Positions 59,801 to 64,000 of a DNA stretch of 64,000 bases are shown here, one piece after another (the stretch's first letter is position 1; each line of letters opens with the position of its first letter). The notes beneath the pieces are model-generated. The model worked only from the letters and a program-made list of their open reading frames with translations, was not told where the DNA came from and searched no databases. The position numbers were made by a program, and so were the translations under genes. The stretch is taken from positions 48,688,628-48,752,627 of the forward strand of contig NC_135722.1 in the NCBI RefSeq assembly GCF_964656455.1, in the 5' to 3' direction. The DNA comes from Halichoerus grypus (Eukaryota; Chordata; Mammalia; Carnivora; Phocidae).

Positions 59801-60075
59801 TAAAGATGTATTCTTCCTTGCCTTCTCTTACTCCTTTTTCCCCTCTAATGACATCTCTTCCTTTATTATCTTTTTCCTTCTGCTCATCATTTAATTGACA
59901 TTTTCCTCTTTGCTTCACTTTCTGAGTCTACACATTCTCTCTGAATGACCTCATCTCCTCCTCTGACTTCAGCTATCATTTAATCGTTGATGACTTCTAA
60001 ATCTCTGTAAGGAACCGAGGCTTTTTTTTTTGCAAAGTTCTGATTCACATATCAAACATCTTAGTGGACCTCACT
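59801..60075 (+). repeat. L2 (LINE-2) ORF2 fragment
   Basis: 'acacattctctctgaatgac', 'ctcatctcctcctctgac' and 'catttaatcgttgatgactt' match the L2 reverse-transcriptase region around its YADD box in degraded form. The ends are approximate. Confidence 0.6.
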
Positions 60076-60102
60076 GACAATTCCCTTATGTATATAATAG
60101 AA

Positions 60103-60137
60103 ATGATGATGATGATGATGATGATGATGATAATGAT
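60103..60137. repeat. (GAT)n microsatellite
   Basis: About 11 trinucleotide units with one interruption near the end. Confidence 0.95.
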
Positions 60138-60139
60138 AG

Positions 60140-60350
60140 CACAAGTTTTGAGGACAGACAGCTTGGTTTGAATCTGAGCTCTATAAATTAATATATAGAT
60201 CATCTTGAGTAAGTAATTTAAGTTACATAAGTCTCAGTTTACACATCTGTAAAATGAGGATATTAGTATCTAATTTCTCCATTTGCTACAAGAATTAAAT
60301 GTAATAATTTATATAAACACAGTTATTATTTGGTACATGACACATTTTAA
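60140..60350 (+). repeat. MIR element
   Basis: 'cttggtttgaatctgagct', 'tctcagtttacacatctgta', 'aaatgaggatattagtatc' and 'aagaattaaatgtaataat' follow the MIR consensus. Confidence 0.8.
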
Positions 60351-60442
60351 TTATCTATAATAATAACAAATATATATTACTTAATACATACATATGGATC
60401 AGTCACTCTACACACATTTTCTCATTTAAATTTCAATTTAGC

Positions 60443-60626
60443 GGGGCGCCTGGGTGGCTCAGTCATTGGGGTCTGTCAGGGTCCTGGGATCAAGACCCAC
60501 ATTGGGCTCCCTGCTCTGTGGGAAGCCTGCTTCTCCCTCTCCCACTCCCCCTGCTTGTGTTCCCTCTCTCACTGTGTCTCTCTCTGTCAAATAAATAAAA
60601 TCTTTAAAAAATAAATAAAAAATAAA
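60443..60626 (+). repeat. CAN-SINE, sense, with internal deletion
   Basis: Head 'ggcgcctgggtggctcagtc', then an altered stretch with part of the tRNA-like region missing, then the normal body and (aaat)n tail. A perfect 16-bp TSD, taaatttcaatttagc, lies at 60427-60442 and 60627-60642. Confidence 0.95.
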
Positions 60627-60959
60627 TAAATTTCAATTTAGCACAACCAAAATTGAAACTATTATATTCCTCTGTTTTTTCCATAATTTATTTTCTACAT
60701 AAATACTCCCTTTCTTTCTTATACTGACACAAGTACTAAGACAGCTAAGGTTGGAAAGGGAAGCCATTTTCTCTTCCTTCCTCTCCTTTCTACTACTGGA
60801 TAGTTTAAATAGTCACTAGAAAGATCTCAGATCTCAAATCTCTCTTTTCCCCTGTATTCCCAGTTATCACCAACCTATTTTCTGACCCTATACTTTCTAT
60901 TTCTTATACCTCTATGATCTGTCTCCTGTATTGCTCTTTCAAAAAATAGAGTAATAGAA

Positions 60960-61505
60960 TAATCTTTAGAAAATGATAATTGTATCATTTTCAACTCCCT
61001 ATTAAGCCAATTCAATGACTCTCCATTGTTTATAGACTGAAGTCCAAATGCATGATCAAATCCCACAGCATCTCTGCCTGACTACAAATGTCTGCAAGGC
61101 CATCTTTCCCCACTTCCTAACTCCCAACCCATGCTCCTGCCATACCCAAAGGTACATGAACCTGTGTCTTTTCCTATGCCATTTCCTCTATGGAAGTTCA
61201 CTTCTGCTTTATCAACTAGATAAACTCCTAGTCACCCTTTAGTGCTCTCCTCTCATGTCACTTCTTCACCCAAGCTTTCAAGAAGTCCATTAAGCTGAGT
61301 TGTTATTTTCCATCTCTCTGCTTCTCTAGGTTTTATACCTACCACTATTAATATATATTTTCTATCATATAGTATATATTTACTTTCAACACTATTTTTA
61401 AAATATTTTACAAATTCTTAAAAGACAAAGATCATCAGTGATTTTATCCCCATCTCTTGACCCAGATAAGCTTTTCAATAAATATCTATTTAACAAATCA
61501 ATAAG
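60960..61505 (+). repeat. L2 (LINE-2) 3' end
   Basis: 'gactgaagtccaaatgcatg', 'atctctgcctgactacaaat', 'gtgtcttttcctatgccatt', 'ctcctctcatgtcacttctt' and 'ttcaataaatatctattta' follow the L2 3' region in order. It may be the distal part of the element at 59801. Confidence 0.75.
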
Positions 61506-62689
61506 TGTATATCCCATGCACATATTACCATACAAAGTCACACATATTTTTACTTATATTCCCAAACACAAACACTTATACAACCAGGAACAGCAAAGCA
61601 TGAGTTAAGAATAAAAAACACAATATCTATTAGCTTTGATACCCACAAATGACCAGCAAGAAAAATAAGGCATGTTCACCTGGGCTTGGGAGTAGGTAAA
61701 GTTGCAGGAACAATGGGCTTTTTCTCTTCCTACCTTAAGCTCCAGAAGAAGCAAAGATTATAAACTGACCAAACACTTTACCTTCTGCATGAGATCAGGG
61801 TAAAGTATATACACTGTGGCAGAGATGATAGAGCAAAGTATTGGGTCTTACAGTAACAAAAGTCCTCAAAAGCTGTCATATTCATCCCAATTTCTAGATC
61901 CAGAGATTTTCAATCAAAATACCAGGTTTCCATGTAGGCTTCTGCCTGTAGCAATGGGAAAAGTACAAGGGGATGGGAACAGAGTCAGCAACGGACAGAG
62001 AAGTATCTGCCAGGGTCCAGTTGTTAGAAAATGAGGTCAATGTGGAAGGTTATTACCCTAGAGATTTTAGGGTAAAAATCCTAATTTTATTTCTGCTGTA
62101 CAGAATCTGATCCCTGCAGGCACCTTGGAGCAGAATTTCTGTACTGAGTTCTTGCAAGGAGAATTAAAGATAAGTGCCCCCACACACACACCAAAAAAGG
62201 AAAAACGGTGTTGAAGAGGAAAGGCCAATTCTTCACAAACTTTGCAGAAGCTCCTGAAGAGATGTGGTCCCCTGGACAATTCCTTGCTCTTACCTGCTGG
62301 GCTGAGCTAAGCACAGAGCAGTGGAGTCACTGGTGAAGGGGTCAAGGGCTGAGCATAGGATGGTGAAATCTGCAGCCTGAAGATCCAAATCCCAATTGGC
62401 AGTTTTCACTGGATTTTTATTCCTAGACACTCAGAATATTTCTCTATCTTAAACCTTTGCCAACCACTTGTCAAAGACAGAACCTAAATTCTCCAAGGGC
62501 CTGAACAGTGGATTTTCATAAGAGGAAGTTATTAAAAATGAAGTCCTGAGAGTTGAGGTAAACAGTGCATTCCCATAGGTCTGACTTCATAACATTCTCT
62601 GAAGTCTTTTGTATTATGCTTGTAGACACAGATTACAATCTCTGAGTCTCCCCTGATTTCAAACTCTATTAAAAAGAGACAACATTTTA
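61506..62689. other. No gene seen
   Basis: No repeat recognised. Overlapping 70-75-codon frames at 62067-62314 (-) show no domain. Confidence 0.4.
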
Positions 62690-63440
62690 AATAGGCATAT
62701 GAAATCCAATGTACATTTGTTATGCAACCTAGTAATTCTATTTCCAGGGTCCTAAGAGAAATGAAAAATTTTGTCCACAAAAATTTACAATTGTTCTTAT
62801 CATCTTTATTCAAACTAGCCAAAAACTCGAAAAAAACCAAGTGTGTATCAATAGATGAATGTATAAATAAACTGTGTGTATCTCTATGGTGCATCCATTT
62901 AACAGGATACTACTCAGGATTTTTTTTTTTTTAATGTTTTATTTATTCATGAGAGTGAGAGAGAGAGAGAGAGGCAGAGGCAGAGGGAGAAGCAGGCTCC
63001 CCGCCTAGCAGGGAGCCCGATGCAGGACTCGATCCCAGGACCCTGAGATCATGACCTGAGCCGAAGGCAGACGCTTAACCATCTACTACTCAGGATTTTT
63101 TAAAAAATAAACTGCTGATAAATGCAACATCATGGTTGAATCCCAAAAACATTGTGGTGAACAAAAGAACTAGACAAAAAAGAGTTCATACTGTATGATT
63201 CCATTTTTATGAAATTCTAGGATCAATAGTTACTTGGGGATCAGTGTGGTAGTTTTATGAATTGGGTCAATAGTTACTTGGGGACCAGTGTATAGGAACT
63301 GACAGCAAATGGGCACAAGGAAATTTTCTGATGCAAAAGAAATATTATATGTCTTGATAGTGGAGCTAGTTACATAGGGACATATATTTGTCAAAAATAA
63401 TTTAACTGTGTGTTTTAAATGGATGTATTTTATTATATTG
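62690..63440 (+). repeat. Ancient LINE-1 fragment, split by a SINE
   Basis: 'atgcaacctagtaattctat', 'atcaatagatgaatgtata', 'aacaggatactactcagg', then after the SINE 'gtatgattccatttttatga' and 'gggacatatatttgtcaaa', follow the old L1 ORF2-end and 3'UTR order. Heavily diverged. Confidence 0.7.
62926..63083 (-). repeat. CAN-SINE, head-truncated
   Basis: Antisense SINE that stops at 'cagacgcttaaccatc', lacking the outer tRNA-like head seen in the other copies. The TSD tactactcaggat (from 62908 and from 63084) continues into T-rich sequence. Confidence 0.92.
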
Positions 63441-63464
63441 AAGTTAAAATCCATAAATGTAAAT

Positions 63465-64000
63465 TTGTACCACCACTGTGGAAAACATAATAAAGGTTCC
63501 TCAAAACTTACAAATAGAGGGGCACCTGGGTGGCTCAGTCGGTTAAGCATCTGCCTTAGGCTCAGGTCATGATCCCAAGGTCCTTGGATCAAGCCCTGCA
63601 TCGGGCTCCTTGCTCAGCAAGGGAGCCTGTTTCTCCCTCTTCCTTGCCTTGCTCATATGCTCTCTCTCTCTCTCTTGCTCACTCTATCTCTCAAATAAAT
63701 AAATAAAATCTTTAAAAAACAACCCTTACAAACAGAAATACCATATGATTCAATAATTCCACTACTGGGTATTGGACTCAAAGAAAATGAGAACACTAAC
63801 ACTAATTTGAAAAGATACATGCACCTCTATGTTTATTTCAAGATTATTTACAATACCCAAGATATGGAAGCAATCTAAGTGTCTATTAATAGACAAATGG
63901 ATAACGAAGATGTGGTATATATATCTATATATACACATACATATACAATGGAATATTACTCAGCCTTAAAAAAGGATGAGATTATGCCATTTGTGACAAC
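63465..64000 (+). repeat. Older LINE-1 ORF2 fragment, split by a SINE and cut by the window edge
   Basis: 'accactgtggaaaacataat' leads to the SINE, then 'accatatgattcaataattc', 'ccactactgggtattggac', 'ggaatattactcagcc' and continues past base 64000. The frame is degraded. Confidence 0.8.
63518..63724 (+). repeat. CAN-SINE, sense
   Basis: Head 'gcacctgggtggctcagtcg', body and (aaat)n tail. The TSD cttacaaatag (63507-63517) against cttacaaacag (63725-63735) has one mismatch. Confidence 0.94.

Noticed and set aside
1..64000. CRISPR array, toxin-antitoxin, operon-like or other prokaryotic system
   Set aside because: All direct repeats are microsatellites, TSDs or transposon copies; the window is vertebrate nuclear DNA.
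1..64000. Functional tRNA genes, suggested by the tRNA-like SINE heads
   Set aside because: The tRNA-like parts are CAN-SINE heads with A-rich tails and TSDs, diverged from tRNA-Lys, not tRNA genes.
1..64000. Further OR pseudogenes between the four called loci
   Set aside because: I looked for the PMYFFL, DRY, SY and NPxIY coding signatures on both strands and found them only at the four loci; highly degraded remnants could be missed by eye.

Overview
This is a gene-poor, AT-rich mammalian nuclear window carrying part of an olfactory receptor (OR) cluster in a dense bed of retrotransposons. The lineage can be narrowed from the SINEs. They are tRNA-Lys-derived carnivore CAN-SINEs, with the head 'gcctgggtggctcag' and a tail running from 'ctccctctcccactccccctgc' into (aaat)n. 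The head and body differ from the dog and cat subfamilies as I know them, so an arctoid carnivore (bear, pinniped or mustelid) is my best inference. The species itself cannot be read off.

Genes. Four class II OR loci are recognisable, all single coding exons. (1) 4297-5320 (+) is an OR2AG1/OR2AG2-like pseudogene broken by two small frameshifts. (2) 15315-16238 (+) is an intact OR2D3-like receptor of 307 aa. (3) 25218-26192 (+) is an intact 324-aa receptor and the best match to OR2D3. (4) 45064-45969 (-) is an OR2D3-like frame of 301 aa that stays open but has lost the DRY motif, four residues near TM2 and two in the second extracellular loop. OR2AG and OR2D genes lie in one cluster on human 11p15.4, so this looks like the orthologous region with a local OR2D3 expansion. 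Loci 2 and 4 look closest to each other and lie in opposite orientation. If functional, the products would be odorant GPCRs coupling to Golf in cilia of olfactory neurons.

Layout. 0-26 kb: the OR2AG-like pseudogene and two OR2D genes, separated by mostly unique or very old sequence with scattered CAN-SINEs, MIR, L2, a MaLR LTR and L1 3' ends. 26.3-31.4 kb: a head-to-tail pile of 5'-truncated LINE-1 copies, one nested in another. 33-44 kb: several short L1 insertions and SINEs, many with exact target-site duplications (TSDs), including a 5'-inverted L1 with a likely 3' transduction. 45 kb: the inverted OR2D3-like locus. 49.9-58.5 kb: an antisense L1 split by a full-length (~7.1 kb) sense L1 with 5'UTR and decayed ORF1 and ORF2, each delimited by its own TSD. 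58.5-64 kb: L2, MIR, SINEs and older L1 running off the edge.

Nearly all long open frames other than the ORs are LINE-1 ORF2 remnants. I see no tRNA or rRNA gene, no multi-exon non-OR gene, and no prokaryote-type system. The points that most merit a second look are the DRY-less OR, a possible templated insertion copied from that OR, and the L1 rearrangements with readable mechanisms. All TSDs and family calls were made by eye; no alignment or database search was run.
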